Shown here one piece after another: positions 1 to 8,562 of a DNA stretch of 64,000 nucleotides. This stretch comes from Wansuia hejianensis (GTDB taxonomy: Bacteria > Bacillota > Clostridia > Lachnospirales > Lachnospiraceae), in assembly GCF_014337215.1 (NCBI RefSeq), contig NZ_CP060635.1, positions 1,563,501 through 1,627,500 on the forward strand. The letters run 5' to 3'. Made by a program: the position numbers and the translations under genes. A model generated the notes under the pieces. It saw only the letters and a list, made by a program, of their open reading frames with translations. It had not been told where the DNA came from and ran no database searches. Position 1 is the stretch's first letter. Each line of letters begins with the position of its first letter.

Positions 1-1
1 G

Positions 2-982
2 AACCACGCGCTGGAATGTGAGGCCGACGCCATCAGCGACGGCGCCAACGCCTTTGTTCCCGCGGTCATGGAGCACATTGAGCTGGCTGGCGTTCACTCC
101 GGAGATTCGGCCTGTATCATCCCCTCCGTCCATATTTCACCGGAAAATGTGAGAATTATCAAAGAGTACACGAAAAAGATCGCGGAAGAAATGCATGTAA
201 AAGGACTCATGAACATGCAGTATGCCATAGAAAACGGTAAGGTATACGTGCTGGAAGCTAATCCCAGAGCCTCCCGGACTGTCCCGCTGGTATCCAAGGT
301 CTGCAATATCCGGATGGTGCCGCTGGCTACAGACATCGTCACCTCTGAGCTGACCGGGAATCCATCTCCGGTGCCGGGACTCAGGGATCAGGAAATTCCA
401 TATTACGGCGTCAAGGAAGCCGCATTCCCCTTCAACATGTTCCAGGAGGTCGACCCGGTGCTCGGACCCGAGATGCGCTCAACCGGAGAAGTCCTGGGAT
501 TGTCCCGATCCTACGGGGAGGCCTTCTATAAATCTCAGGAGGCCATCCAGTCGAAGCTTCCTCTGGAAGGAACTGTCCTGATCTCCGTCAACCGCAAGGA
601 TAAGGCAGAGGTAGCAGAGGTGGCCCGAAGCTTTGCTGAGAACGGCTTCCAGATCATCGCCACCGGAACTACCTATGAGATCATCCGCGAGGCAGGTATC
701 CCCGCTGAAAGGGTGAAAAAGCTGTACGAGGGACGCCCGAACATCCTCGACCTGATCACCAACGGAAAGATCCAGCTCATCATCAACTCTCCGGTGGGCA
801 AGGAAAGCGTACACGACGACAGCTACCTGCGCAAGGCAGCCGTCAAGTCCAGAATTCCTTATATCACCACTATTGCGGCCGCCAAAGCCACCGCTGAAGG
901 CATCCATTATGTGAAAACGCATACTCAGGGAGAGCTGAAGTCCCTACAGGAATGGCATGGGGAAATCCGGGAAAAAGCCTGA
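2..982 (+). CDS. carB: carbamoyl-phosphate synthase large subunit, 3' part
   Basis: This is the C-terminal 326 residues of CarB, open at the left edge of the window, so the start is missing. CarB joins bicarbonate, ammonia from CarA-bound glutamine and two ATP to make carbamoyl phosphate for arginine and pyrimidine synthesis. The fragment begins inside the second ATP-grasp domain (motifs EANPRASRTVPLV and the DADAISDG-like start) and ends with an MGS-like regulatory domain from about residue 190 (VLISVNRKDK, IIATGTT). The gene ends with TGA and is followed by a strong terminator, so it is the last gene of its operon. Identification is by family motifs; the truncation is only due to the window border. 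Confidence 0.97.
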   Translation, partial: NHALECEADAISDGANAFVPAVMEHIELAGVHSGDSACIIPSVHISPENVRIIKEYTKKIAEEMHVKGLMNMQYAIENGKVYVLEANPRASRTVPLVSKVCNIRMVPLATDIVTSELTGNPSPVPGLRDQEIPYYGVKEAAFPFNMFQEVDPVLGPEMRSTGEVLGLSRSYGEAFYKSQEAIQSKLPLEGTVLISVNRKDKAEVAEVARSFAENGFQIIATGTTYEIIREAGIPAERVKKLYEGRPNILDLITNGKIQLIINSPVGKESVHDDSYLRKAAVKSRIPYITTIAAAKATAEGIHYVKTHTQGELKSLQEWHGEIREKA

Positions 983-1010
983 CCTTCAGAATACGGGAAT
1001 ATTAAAGCTC

Positions 1011-1056
1011 AAAAAGAAAGGTACGGCGTCTGTCATGGACGCGTACCTTTCTTTTT
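1011..1056 (+). terminator. intrinsic terminator after carB
   Basis: A long hairpin begins 28 bases after the carB stop. The left arm AAAAAGAAAGGTAC plus GCGTC pairs with GACGC plus GTACCTTTCTTTTT around a 7-base loop, with one bulged G. The right arm ends in a T-rich run. The A-tract on the left arm would also let it work for transcripts coming from the right, so it may be bidirectional and separate carB from the convergent lactate operon. Confidence 0.85.
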
Positions 1057-1128
1057 GGATTTTTTATCTCCCGCCTCTGCAAAAGTCCTGCCGGGCGGCT
1101 GCACCAATATATGAACCGGCTTTCCCGG

Positions 1129-2532
1129 TCATTCTTCTGATATCTTATGGGGATTCAATATATTTTCCGGATCGAATACCTTTTTGATCCCGTTCATCAG
1201 GCGAAGGCTGGCCTCCGGCAGAGATTCTTTCAGATAAGGCTTTTTGGCAAATCCGATGCCGTGTTCTCCCGATACCTGGCCGCCCAGTTTCCTGGCTTTC
1301 TGGTATATTTTCTCCATAGCCTCGTGCATCCGCTGCTCCCAGACCTCATCGCTCAGGCCATCCCTCAAGACATATGCGTGGAGATTCCCGTCGCCCGCAT
1401 GCCCAAAGCTCTTGATCCGTATCTCCACCTCTTTCTGGATGCTGTGGAGATAAGTGACCATTTCATTGACATGGCTTCTCGGCACGACCATATCCACCTC
1501 ATCCATATAAGTTGTGGAACCCTTAATTGCTTCCAAAAAAGCGCCTCTGGCCTTCCAGATGGATTCTTCCCGTTCCTCCGTGTCCGAGATCAGAACATCC
1601 AGCGCGCCTTGCTCCAAGCACAAGCGGGCAACCCGGTCATAGAGCCGTTCCACTTCTTCTGTCGTATTCCCATCAAATTTCAGCAGCAGGTAAGCATCCG
1701 ACTGCTTATCCGGAAAGCTCTTGCCCAGATATTCCTCTGCGTCCTCAATGACCTCTCTCTGCATGAATTCCACAGCTGTGGGCAGAGCTTTTGACCGGAT
1801 AATCTCCGGGACCGTATCGATGGCTTTCTGAAGCGAGGGAAAAGGAACCAGAAGGCTGATTATTTTCTTCGGCAGCGGCAGAAGCTTCAGGATCGCCTTC
1901 GTGATGAAGCCGAGAGTGCCTTCCGAACCGATCATCAGATCCTTCAGATCATATCCGGAGCTATTCTTCACTACTTTTCCGCCAAACCAGGTAATTTTAC
2001 CGTCCGGAAGCACCACCTCAAGCCCCATGACATAGTCCCTGGTCACACCGTATTTTACAGCCCGCATTCCTCCGGCATTGGTGCTGATATTTCCTCCTAT
2101 AGTTGCGGATTTTTCTCCCGGATCCGGAGGGTAAAACAGGTCATGCTCCTCCACATAGGCCGCCAGCTCCATCAGTAGCACCCCAGGCTCCACCGTGATT
2201 GTCAGGTTATCCTCATCCAGCTCCAGGATATGGTTCATCAGTGTCGTATCAACCATAATCCCGTGCTCCATAGCCACAGAGGCCCCCACAAGACCCGTTC
2301 CGGCGCCTCTGGGCGTCACAGGAATCCTGTGTTTGCCGGCATATTTCATAATTTCTGAAATTTCCCCGGCAGACTTTACTTTTATCACCACATCCGGATA
2401 GCTGCTGGTGCCGCTCAGCTCATCGTGGCTGTATTCCTCATTAATCTCATTCCCCGCCAGTACGCGTTCCTCATCCCGGATCAGTTCTTTCAGATAAGCC
2501 AAATCCTGTTCATCGAATTTTTTATATCCCAT
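1129..2532 (-). CDS. lctD: FAD-dependent lactate dehydrogenase, LctD/GlcD family
   Basis: 467-residue FAD oxidoreductase of the GlcD/D-lactate dehydrogenase family. Residues about 40-220 form the FAD-binding domain (PVTPRGAGTGL; the PPDPGEKSATIGGNIS nucleotide loop). The C-terminal part is the FAD-oxidase C domain with FGHAGDGNLH near 395 and GEHGIG near 440. It follows etfA by two bases, which points to a complex. In Acetobacterium woodii the LctBCD complex couples lactate oxidation by NAD+ to ferredoxin oxidation (electron confurcation). By gene order and the matching ferredoxin-bearing EtfA I infer the same role here. The start has an AGGGGGG Shine-Dalgarno. Glycolate or another 2-hydroxyacid is an alternative substrate. 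Confidence 0.85.
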   Translation of the reverse strand: MGYKKFDEQDLAYLKELIRDEERVLAGNEINEEYSHDELSGTSSYPDVVIKVKSAGEISEIMKYAGKHRIPVTPRGAGTGLVGASVAMEHGIMVDTTLMNHILELDEDNLTITVEPGVLLMELAAYVEEHDLFYPPDPGEKSATIGGNISTNAGGMRAVKYGVTRDYVMGLEVVLPDGKITWFGGKVVKNSSGYDLKDLMIGSEGTLGFITKAILKLLPLPKKIISLLVPFPSLQKAIDTVPEIIRSKALPTAVEFMQREVIEDAEEYLGKSFPDKQSDAYLLLKFDGNTTEEVERLYDRVARLCLEQGALDVLISDTEEREESIWKARGAFLEAIKGSTTYMDEVDMVVPRSHVNEMVTYLHSIQKEVEIRIKSFGHAGDGNLHAYVLRDGLSDEVWEQRMHEAMEKIYQKARKLGGQVSGEHGIGFAKKPYLKESLPEASLRLMNGIKKVFDPENILNPHKISEE

Positions 2533-2534
2533 CG

Positions 2535-3734
2535 TTACGCCCCCCTCTTTCCTTTCAGCTTTTCAATCAGCCGGGGGATTATCTCATACAGGTCTCCCAC
2601 CAGACAGTAATGCGCAGTTTTGAAAACCGGTGCCTTCGGGTCCTTGTTGACCGCGAAAATGTGATCTGCGTGATTCATGCCTGCCACGAACTGAATAGCG
2701 CCTGAGACACCCACAGTAATCATCAGCTTCGGCCTGACGGTACGGCCGCTCAGCCCTATCTGGTACTTTGCATCCAGCCATCCTGCTTCCGCCAGCGGAC
2801 GGGTGCAGGCCAGCTGGCCGCCCAGAAGCCCCGCCAGTTCGCGCAGCATGTCCAGATCCTCTGCCTTCTTTACTCCCCGTCCGGCCACCACCAGCACGTC
2901 AGCATTCTCAATAAATTTTTCCTTTTCTTTTCTGACAATGTCCAGCACCTCCACATGGGAGCCGAGCTTTTCCCGGCTGATTTTGCAGGGTACGATCTCC
3001 CCTGAAACTTCCTCCATGCGCTCCGGCGCGTTCATGACCTTGTACCTGACTGTCGCCATCTGAGGGCGGTGGTTCGGCGTCTTAATATGTGCCATAATAT
3101 TTCCGCCAAAAGCCGGACGGATCTGGGACAAATCCGTATCCGCATTCATCTCAAGAACCGTACAGTCAGCAGTCAGCCCTGTCTTCATCCGGGCGGCAAC
3201 CCTGGGAGCCAGCTGGCGGCCCACCGTCGTAGCGCCTACCAGGACTGTGGACGGCCGGACTTTCCGTATGAAATCTTCAAAAACAGCCGTATAGGGTTCG
3301 ATCTGGAATCTTGCCAGCTCCGGCTCATCATACACATACACCTGATCGGTTCCATAGTGAAGCAGTTCCCGGCTCTTCTCACTGATTCCCTGTCCCATGA
3401 ACAGGGCATAGACCGGCTCCTTCGTCACGCCGGCCAGCTCTCTTGCCTTTCCGATCAGCTCATAAGTAACCGGATGGATATCGCCGTCCACGTGGTCCAC
3501 GTAAACCACAATCCCCTTCCAGGCCGACTTATCAATCTTGGGCCCTTCCTCTTCTTCAATGTATTCAACTGCCCCCTGCGGCCCTTTTTTGACGCACATG
3601 CGGCACATGCGGCAGCCGCTGCCGATCACCACTTTCCCGTCCTGTTCCTCCATCGCGCCAAAGGGACACAGAGCTATCAGCTTCTGAGGGTCCGGGATTT
3701 TGTCCTGATGTACAATTAATTTTGCCATAATCAT
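2535..3734 (-). CDS. etfA: electron transfer flavoprotein alpha subunit with N-terminal ferredoxin domain
   Basis: 399-residue EtfA of the LctC type. The first 60 residues form a ferredoxin-like domain with one 4Fe-4S site: a Cys-Pro near residue 24 and the cluster CRMCRMC near 42-48. The middle is the ETF N-terminal Rossmann-like region. The C-terminal FAD domain carries the EtfA signature around GRTVRPKLMITVGVSGAIQF (about 330-350). The start ATG overlaps the etfB stop (ATGA), so the two are translationally coupled. The ferredoxin domain is the hallmark of bifurcating or confurcating lactate dehydrogenase complexes and supplies the path from reduced ferredoxin to the flavins. Confidence 0.9.
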   Translation of the reverse strand: MIMAKLIVHQDKIPDPQKLIALCPFGAMEEQDGKVVIGSGCRMCRMCVKKGPQGAVEYIEEEEGPKIDKSAWKGIVVYVDHVDGDIHPVTYELIGKARELAGVTKEPVYALFMGQGISEKSRELLHYGTDQVYVYDEPELARFQIEPYTAVFEDFIRKVRPSTVLVGATTVGRQLAPRVAARMKTGLTADCTVLEMNADTDLSQIRPAFGGNIMAHIKTPNHRPQMATVRYKVMNAPERMEEVSGEIVPCKISREKLGSHVEVLDIVRKEKEKFIENADVLVVAGRGVKKAEDLDMLRELAGLLGGQLACTRPLAEAGWLDAKYQIGLSGRTVRPKLMITVGVSGAIQFVAGMNHADHIFAVNKDPKAPVFKTAHYCLVGDLYEIIPRLIEKLKGKRGA

Positions 3735-4594
3735 GACTCCCTCCTGTCTTTTTCACCGGCCGCTGCAGCCACCAGCTCAGAATTACCGCCGCCCTGCGGC
3801 CCGGGAGCCAGGAATTTCAGCTCCCCGAGCCGGATAAACAGGCGGTCTGCCAGCTCTTCTCCGGAGCCTTCCCAGGTCTCCTTCCTGTCATTGGACGCCG
3901 GAGGAAAGATTTTCTGTACTTGAGTAGGAGAGCCGTTCAGCCCGTAATGTTTCTCGTCCCTGTCTTCCATATCGGCAAGTGAAAGCACCTTTATCTCCCT
4001 GTCCTTCGTATTCATCTTCCGGACATAGGAAGGAAGCCTTGGCTGGAAAATGTCTTTATCTACGGACAACAGGCAGGGGTATTTCACCTTTACAATCTCC
4101 AGCTCCCCCGGAAGATCCATCGCCACAGTGATTCCGTCATTTTCCACCTTCTGTATCCGGGTGACGTTGGCTACGCTGGGAATCTTCAGCCATTCTGAAA
4201 TCTCCGCCCCCACCTGGGCCGTATCCCCGTCTGTGGTCTGCTTTCCACACAGAATTAAATCAAATTCCCCACAGGCTCTGATCCCCTGAGCGATGGTATA
4301 GCTGGTGGCAAGCACATCGGCTCCGCCGAATTTACGGTCAGACAGAAGGACCCCTCCGTCCGCCCCCATGGCAAATGCCTCCCGGATCACCTGCTGCGCC
4401 TGGGGCGGCCCCATAGAAATCACCTGCACGGTGCCTCCCTTCTCTTCCCTGATCCTGAGCGCTGTCTCAATCGCGTACAAATCATAGGGATTCATTTTGG
4501 ACGCTGCTCCATCCCTTTTCAAAACGCCGGTTACCGGGTCTACCTCTACCCTATTGCTTTCCGGCACCTGCTTGATACATACGAGTATCTTCAT
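3731..4594 (-). CDS. etfB: electron transfer flavoprotein beta subunit
   Basis: 287-residue EtfB, first gene of the lactate operon etfB-etfA-lctD. It starts with the family signature MKILVCIKQVPES and contains the ETF beta core (GADGGVLLSD, ILCGKQTTDGDTAQVG). With EtfA it forms the flavoprotein that, in LctBCD-type complexes, carries the bifurcating FAD and binds NAD. An AGGAGG site stands at a normal distance. The C-terminal 30 residues are poorly conserved and Gly/Ala-rich. Transcription should start at the promoter near 4718-4746, under the operator at 4691. Confidence 0.92.
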   Translation of the reverse strand: MKILVCIKQVPESNRVEVDPVTGVLKRDGAASKMNPYDLYAIETALRIREEKGGTVQVISMGPPQAQQVIREAFAMGADGGVLLSDRKFGGADVLATSYTIAQGIRACGEFDLILCGKQTTDGDTAQVGAEISEWLKIPSVANVTRIQKVENDGITVAMDLPGELEIVKVKYPCLLSVDKDIFQPRLPSYVRKMNTKDREIKVLSLADMEDRDEKHYGLNGSPTQVQKIFPPASNDRKETWEGSGEELADRLFIRLGELKFLAPGPQGGGNSELVAAAAGEKDRRES

Positions 4595-4690
4595 CCGTTC
4601 CGCCTCCTTTTAACCTTCCATTCACTTTCTTCTGCTCCACAGTCTGTTTCGTCGCTTTCTGACTGGCAGGAAGCAGCAACTCGGGGCATA

Positions 4691-4746
4691 ATTGGTAGTA
4701 CCAATCTTTCTATGGTTAGTATAGGTTCCCGGCATTCTTATGTCAA
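4691..4746 (-). promoter_or_regulatory. lactate operon promoter with FadR/LldR-type operator
   Basis: On the minus strand a near-consensus sigma-A promoter is present: -35 TTGACA at 4741-4746, a 17-base spacer, and -10 TATACT at 4718-4723. Just downstream of the expected start, at 4691-4705, lies a perfect 7-1-7 inverted repeat ATTGGTA-N-TACCAAT. TTGGT-N3-ACCAA is the known operator core of PdhR and LldR, which belong to the same FadR subfamily as the neighbouring regulator. The position (about +6 to +20) fits repression that lactate would relieve. The regulator match is inference from family knowledge. Confidence 0.85.
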
Positions 4747-4766
4747 TAATTGTTTATTTTTTCACA

Positions 4767-5492
4767 TCATTCCTGTCCCTCTCCCGGGAAACTGTCCACT
4801 CTGTCTTCGTCCAGCACCTGGTTCACCAGCTTAAAATGAGTTCCCAGTGCTTCTAACCCCAGCTTCTCATCTCTCGTCTTCAGTCCCAGCACCATGTCAT
4901 GATGACACTTCTGAAGCATTCCCTTCCGCTCCTCCGTCTGCTGAATCTCATAGCGCATGTTCTCAATAAAAGTGTGAACCACTGCCGAACATGCTTCCAG
5001 AATGTCTATAATCAATACATTGCGGGATGCTGCCGCAAACGCATAATGAAGCTTCTTGTCTAACATGACACTTTCCTGAGAATCCGTGCTCTTATCCATC
5101 TTCCGGACGTAATCCTCCATCTGGCGAATCTCCTCTTCCGTGGCCTGGCAGACAGCAAGAGAATACGCCAGAGTCTCCAGGGAATTGCGCACCTGGCCGA
5201 TCTGACGGAAATCCAGCCTGTCCATCGCCAGCATCATGGCCATGGTCTCCGTTATGCTTTTCTGAAAATCACAGGTAATGTAATTTCCTGAGCCCTGTAC
5301 TGAAGAAATGATCCCCATCATATCCATAATGCGGATCGCCTCCCGGACGGAATTCCGGCTCACCCCCAACAGAGCTGCGATCTCCCGTTCCGGAGGTATC
5401 CGCTCTCCTGCTTTCAGTTCTCCTGCCATGATCTGGCCCCGGAAATAATCAATTACACCAGCATATGCTTTCTGTATCCGTTCTTCTTCCAT
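4767..5492 (-). CDS. FadR-subfamily GntR transcriptional regulator
   Basis: 241-residue regulator with an N-terminal winged helix (residues about 8-75; RIPPEREIAALLGVSRNSVREAIRIM is the GntR signature region) and a C-terminal helical FCD ligand domain (about 95-220). The gene is transcribed toward the lactate operon and ends about 170 bases upstream of etfB. The only clear GntR-type palindrome nearby is the operator at 4691, so it probably controls etfB-etfA-lctD in response to lactate or a related hydroxyacid, like LctA or LldR. Start chosen at the ATG with GGGACAG upstream. Confidence 0.85.
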   Translation of the reverse strand: MEEERIQKAYAGVIDYFRGQIMAGELKAGERIPPEREIAALLGVSRNSVREAIRIMDMMGIISSVQGSGNYITCDFQKSITETMAMMLAMDRLDFRQIGQVRNSLETLAYSLAVCQATEEEIRQMEDYVRKMDKSTDSQESVMLDKKLHYAFAAASRNVLIIDILEACSAVVHTFIENMRYEIQQTEERKGMLQKCHHDMVLGLKTRDEKLGLEALGTHFKLVNQVLDEDRVDSFPGEGQE

Positions 5493-5725
5493 CCGCTTTC
5501 TGTCCCTTTCCCAATCGCTTCAAAGATCTTTTCATTTTATCCCACCGGCCTGCTGCCAGTCAATCCCCCATTATCCAGGCTGCAGACTTCCGCCGTCCCC
5601 GGAAATCTTCTGGTTTCATTATACCTCATATTTTCAAATATAGAAAGGAGTGGTATACTTAAGAAAAACAGACAACGGGCGGTGATAAACATGTGTATGA
5701 ACAAAAAAAGACACAACGACGCAGG

Positions 5726-5781
5726 ACTCCATGCAAGGCCAGTCTGACCAGCGACGTTTGCATGGAGTGATTGACAGTCGC
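5726..5781 (+). repeat. two interlocking inverted repeats
   Basis: ACTCCATGCAA (5726-5736) is inverted as TTGCATGGAGT (5758-5768). CCAGCGAC (5748-5755) is inverted as GTCGCTGG just after 5773. The two hairpins overlap, so RNA from either strand could fold only one at a time. The element sits between a TATACT box near 5653 and the truncated gene at 5835. Function unknown; it could be an old leader or mobile element debris. Confidence 0.45.
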
Positions 5782-5834
5782 TGGCTTTCTGCTGGCTTTG
5801 CTGCTTGACACCTGATTTCAAGGAGGAAGCCTGT

Positions 5835-5970
5835 ATGAAATATATTAATGCAGATATGATTCTTCCTGACAGCCTGGTAAAGGAGCTTCAGAAGTATGTT
5901 CAGCCAGGATACATTTACATTCCAGCCATAGAAGATCAGCACAGATCCTGGGGTGAACTATCCGGCGGCC
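5835..5970 (+). pseudogene. truncated CD3324-family small regulator
   Basis: An AGGAGG site precedes an ATG, and the first 45 residues (MKYINADMILPDSLVKEL, then GYIYIP and WGE) resemble the N-terminus of the CD3324-type small Firmicutes proteins related to Mor helix-turn-helix activators. After WGELSGG the similarity ends, and the frame runs on into the 3' end of cysK on the other strand. The C-terminal helix-turn-helix expected in a protein of 85-90 residues is missing. I read it as a 3'-truncated remnant. The family assignment is from memory of the motif and only moderately sure. Confidence 0.5.
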
Positions 5971-5999
5971 TTTTGCCAAACACAAAATATTTTCTGTTC

Positions 6000-6932
6000 T
6001 TATTCAACGAACAGCGGCGTAGAATAATACCTGTCACCGCTGTCAGGCAGAAGAGCAACGATTGTCTTCCCCTCGTTCTCCGGCCTCTGTGCCAGCCGGA
6101 GCGCCGCATACAGGGCAGCCCCTGAGGAAATCCCCACCAGGACACCTTCTGTCCTGGCAATCTCCTTTCCAGTCCGGAACGCCTCTTCATTGGATACAGT
6201 CATTACTTCATCATACACCTCTGTATTCAGTGTGTCTGGAATAAAACCGGCCCCGATCCCCTGTATCTTGTGCGGGCCGCTTCTCCCCTGGGAAAGCACC
6301 GGGGAATCCTCCGGCTCAACCGCGACTATCCGGATGCCTGGATTCTGCGACTTCAGGTATTCTCCCGTGCCTGTGACCGTTCCGCCCGTTCCTACTCCGG
6401 CCACAAAAATATCCACTTTTCCTTCTGTATCCCGCCATATTTCCGGGCCAGTGGTTTTTCTGTGGATCTCCGGATTGGCCGGGTTCACAAACTGCCCCGG
6501 AATATAGCTGTCCGGTATCTCCTTCGCCAGCTCTTCCGCCCTGGCAATTGCCCCTTTCATCCCCTTCGCCCCGTCCGTGAGCACCAGCTCAGCACCGTAA
6601 GCTTTCAGAATATTCCTGCGCTCCACGCTCATCGTCTCCGGCATGGTCAGTACGATCCGATAGCCCTTAGCAGCCGCGATGGCCGCCAGCCCGATTCCGG
6701 TATTGCCTGATGTTGGCTCAATGATAACAGAGCCCTTCTTCAGCTTTCCCTTTTCCTCTGCGTCTTCAATCATAGCTTTTGCAATCCGGTCCTTTACACT
6801 TCCGGCCGGGTTAAAATATTCCAGCTTCACCAGCACTCTCGCTTTCAAAGCATGTTTCTTTTCAAAATTGCTCACCTCTACCAGTGGGGTGTTTCCGATC
6901 AGTCCCAACGTCCCTTTAAAAATACCAGACAT
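6000..6932 (-). CDS. cysK: cysteine synthase (O-acetylserine sulfhydrylase)
   Basis: 310-residue PLP enzyme that makes cysteine from O-acetylserine and sulfide. Visible family marks are the PLP lysine context NPAGSVKDRIA near residue 44, the substrate loop TSGNTG near 70, and the glycine loop GTGGTVTGTG near 180. Length is normal. It lies 14 bases after the O-acetylhomoserine sulfhydrylase gene, so both should share the promoter near 8463 and the cysteine-rich leader peptide. The end overlaps the truncated gene on the opposite strand. Confidence 0.95.
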   Translation of the reverse strand: MSGIFKGTLGLIGNTPLVEVSNFEKKHALKARVLVKLEYFNPAGSVKDRIAKAMIEDAEEKGKLKKGSVIIEPTSGNTGIGLAAIAAAKGYRIVLTMPETMSVERRNILKAYGAELVLTDGAKGMKGAIARAEELAKEIPDSYIPGQFVNPANPEIHRKTTGPEIWRDTEGKVDIFVAGVGTGGTVTGTGEYLKSQNPGIRIVAVEPEDSPVLSQGRSGPHKIQGIGAGFIPDTLNTEVYDEVMTVSNEEAFRTGKEIARTEGVLVGISSGAALYAALRLAQRPENEGKTIVALLPDSGDRYYSTPLFVE

Positions 6933-6946
6933 ACTAAAACCCTCCC

Positions 6947-8254
6947 TTATTTAACCGCCTGAAATGCTTCTTCCAGATCTTCAATGATATCGTCGATATG
7001 CTCCGTGCCGATTGACAGCCGGATTGTGTTCTTATAGATCCCCTGCTCCTTTAATTCCTGTTCATTTAGCTGTGAATGGGTCGTGGACGCAGGGTGGATG
7101 GCCAGCGACTTCACATCCGCCACGTTTGCCAGCAGAGAAAATATTTCCAGGTTATCAATAAACCTTTTAGCCGTTTCATCATCTCCCTTGATTTCAAAGG
7201 TGAAAATCGAACCGCCGCCTTTCGGGAAATATTTCTTATACAGCTCCTGCTGCACAGGGTCAGGAGATACAGAAGGATGGTGCACCCGCTCCACCTGAGG
7301 ATGACTATTCAAATATTGTACGACCTTCCGTGCATTTTCCACATGGCGCTCCACTCTCAGTGACAGCGTCTCCAGCCCTTGCAGGAACAGAAACGCATGG
7401 AAGGGGGAAAGGGTAGCTCCCGTATCTCTCAGAAGGATGGCCCGGATTTTCGTCACAAACGCCGCCGTCCCCGCGGCTTTTGTAAAACTGATGCCGTGAT
7501 AGCTGGGATTCGGCTCTGTCAGAGACGGAAATTTTCCGGAAGCTTCCCAGTCAAACTTCCCGCTGTCAACGATCACCCCGCCGATGGCCGTTCCATGACC
7601 GCCGATAAATTTAGTCGCAGAATGCACCACGATATCAGCGCCAAAATCAATGGGCCTCAGAAGATACGGCGTGGCAAAGGTACTGTCCACCACCAGCGGA
7701 ATCTTATGAGCGTGAGCAATTTTAGCAACCGCTTCAATATCCGTAACATCAGAATTAGGGTTTCCAAAGCTTTCAATGTACAGAGCCTTTGTATGATCCT
7801 GGATGGCTTTTTCAAAATTAGAACTGTCTGATGGATCTACGAACGTAGTCGTTATACCGTACGCAGGGAGGGTATGTTCCAGCAGATTGTAGCTGCCCCC
7901 GTAAATATTATTGGCAGATACGATATGATCGCCGTTCTGCGCCAGATTCTGTATGGTATAAGTCACCGCTGCCGCACCGGAAGCCACCGCCAGAGCGGCA
8001 ACCCCGCCCTCCAGGGCCGCAATTCTCCGTTCAAACACATCCTGGGTGGGGTTTGTGAGCCTCCCGTAGATATTCCCCGGGTCCTGTAGGCTGAATCTGG
8101 CCGCCGCGTGATCAGAATTATGAAACACATAGGAAGAACTCGCATAGATCGGCACCGCCCGGGCATCAGTAGCAGGATCAGGCTGCTCCTGTCCCACATG
8201 CAGCTGCAAAGTCTCAAATTTCAGTTTCCTGTCTGCGTAAGCTTTTTTACTCAT
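6947..8254 (-). CDS. metY: O-acetylhomoserine sulfhydrylase / aminocarboxypropyltransferase
   Basis: 435-residue Cys/Met metabolism PLP enzyme. It converts O-acetylhomoserine plus sulfide to homocysteine, or with methanethiol to methionine. The length and the opening KFETLQLHVGQEQPDPAT are typical of the MetY group rather than MetB/MetC. The PLP lysine lies in SATKFIGGHG near residue 210; the C-terminus has the conserved SIGTEHIDDIIEDL. It is first in a two-gene operon with cysK, so direct sulfide assimilation into both amino acids is controlled together. An AAGGAG site precedes the ATG. Confidence 0.93.
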   Translation of the reverse strand: MSKKAYADRKLKFETLQLHVGQEQPDPATDARAVPIYASSSYVFHNSDHAAARFSLQDPGNIYGRLTNPTQDVFERRIAALEGGVAALAVASGAAAVTYTIQNLAQNGDHIVSANNIYGGSYNLLEHTLPAYGITTTFVDPSDSSNFEKAIQDHTKALYIESFGNPNSDVTDIEAVAKIAHAHKIPLVVDSTFATPYLLRPIDFGADIVVHSATKFIGGHGTAIGGVIVDSGKFDWEASGKFPSLTEPNPSYHGISFTKAAGTAAFVTKIRAILLRDTGATLSPFHAFLFLQGLETLSLRVERHVENARKVVQYLNSHPQVERVHHPSVSPDPVQQELYKKYFPKGGGSIFTFEIKGDDETAKRFIDNLEIFSLLANVADVKSLAIHPASTTHSQLNEQELKEQGIYKNTIRLSIGTEHIDDIIEDLEEAFQAVK

Positions 8255-8293
8255 TTTATCAATCTCCTTTTATCTCATCAAATTATCTGCCTT

Positions 8294-8401
8294 TTAACCT
8301 GTTATCTGTCTTTGTCTGCTGCGGCAGAAACAACCGCACATTCGTTCATTTCTTAAAGAATATATTCCGTGGCAGGGTTTACAGATCTGCTGATTTTTCA
8401 T
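8294..8401 (-). CDS. cysteine-rich leader peptide upstream of metY-cysK
   Basis: A 35-codon reading frame with AAAGGAG before its ATG lies between the metY promoter and metY. It encodes five cysteines at positions 7, 10, 22, 24 and 26, including the run CGCFC, followed by an Arg/Gln-rich tail, and ends with TAA 39 bases before metY. A cysteine content of 5 in 35, in front of cysteine and homocysteine synthesis genes, suggests a leader that senses charged Cys-tRNA by ribosome stalling. A small metal- or sulfur-binding protein is the alternative. It is directly visible in the sequence; its function is inferred. Confidence 0.65.
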   Translation of the reverse strand: MKNQQICKPCHGIYSLRNERMCGCFCRSRQRQITG

Positions 8402-8427
8402 AACAGCCGCTCCTTTATCATATTATT

Positions 8428-8491
8428 CCTAGCTATTAAGTAGGTTATTTAATTTTAAAGTAACTATAACCTATTATTCCCAGTATGTCAA
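8428..8491 (-). promoter_or_regulatory. metY-cysK promoter with partial dyad
   Basis: Minus-strand promoter: -35 TTGACA at 8486-8491, a 17-base spacer, and -10 TATAGT at 8463-8468. About 12 bases past the likely start lies an imperfect dyad, CCTA-N9-TAGG at 8428-8444, in an AT-rich context. Rrf2-family regulators such as CymR control these genes in Firmicutes and bind AT-rich dyads, so this is a possible operator. No S-box or T-box sequence was seen. Confidence 0.7.
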
Positions 8492-8562
8492 TAGGTTTTT
8501 TATTTTTATTTTACAGATTCATTTGGGAGAAGTGTTACGAAAGTATTTTTGATTACAAAGAA

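Noticed and set aside
8255..8460. S-box (SAM-I) riboswitch before metY
   Set aside because: The conserved SAM-I core and a terminator hairpin are missing; the leader instead holds the cysteine-rich frame.
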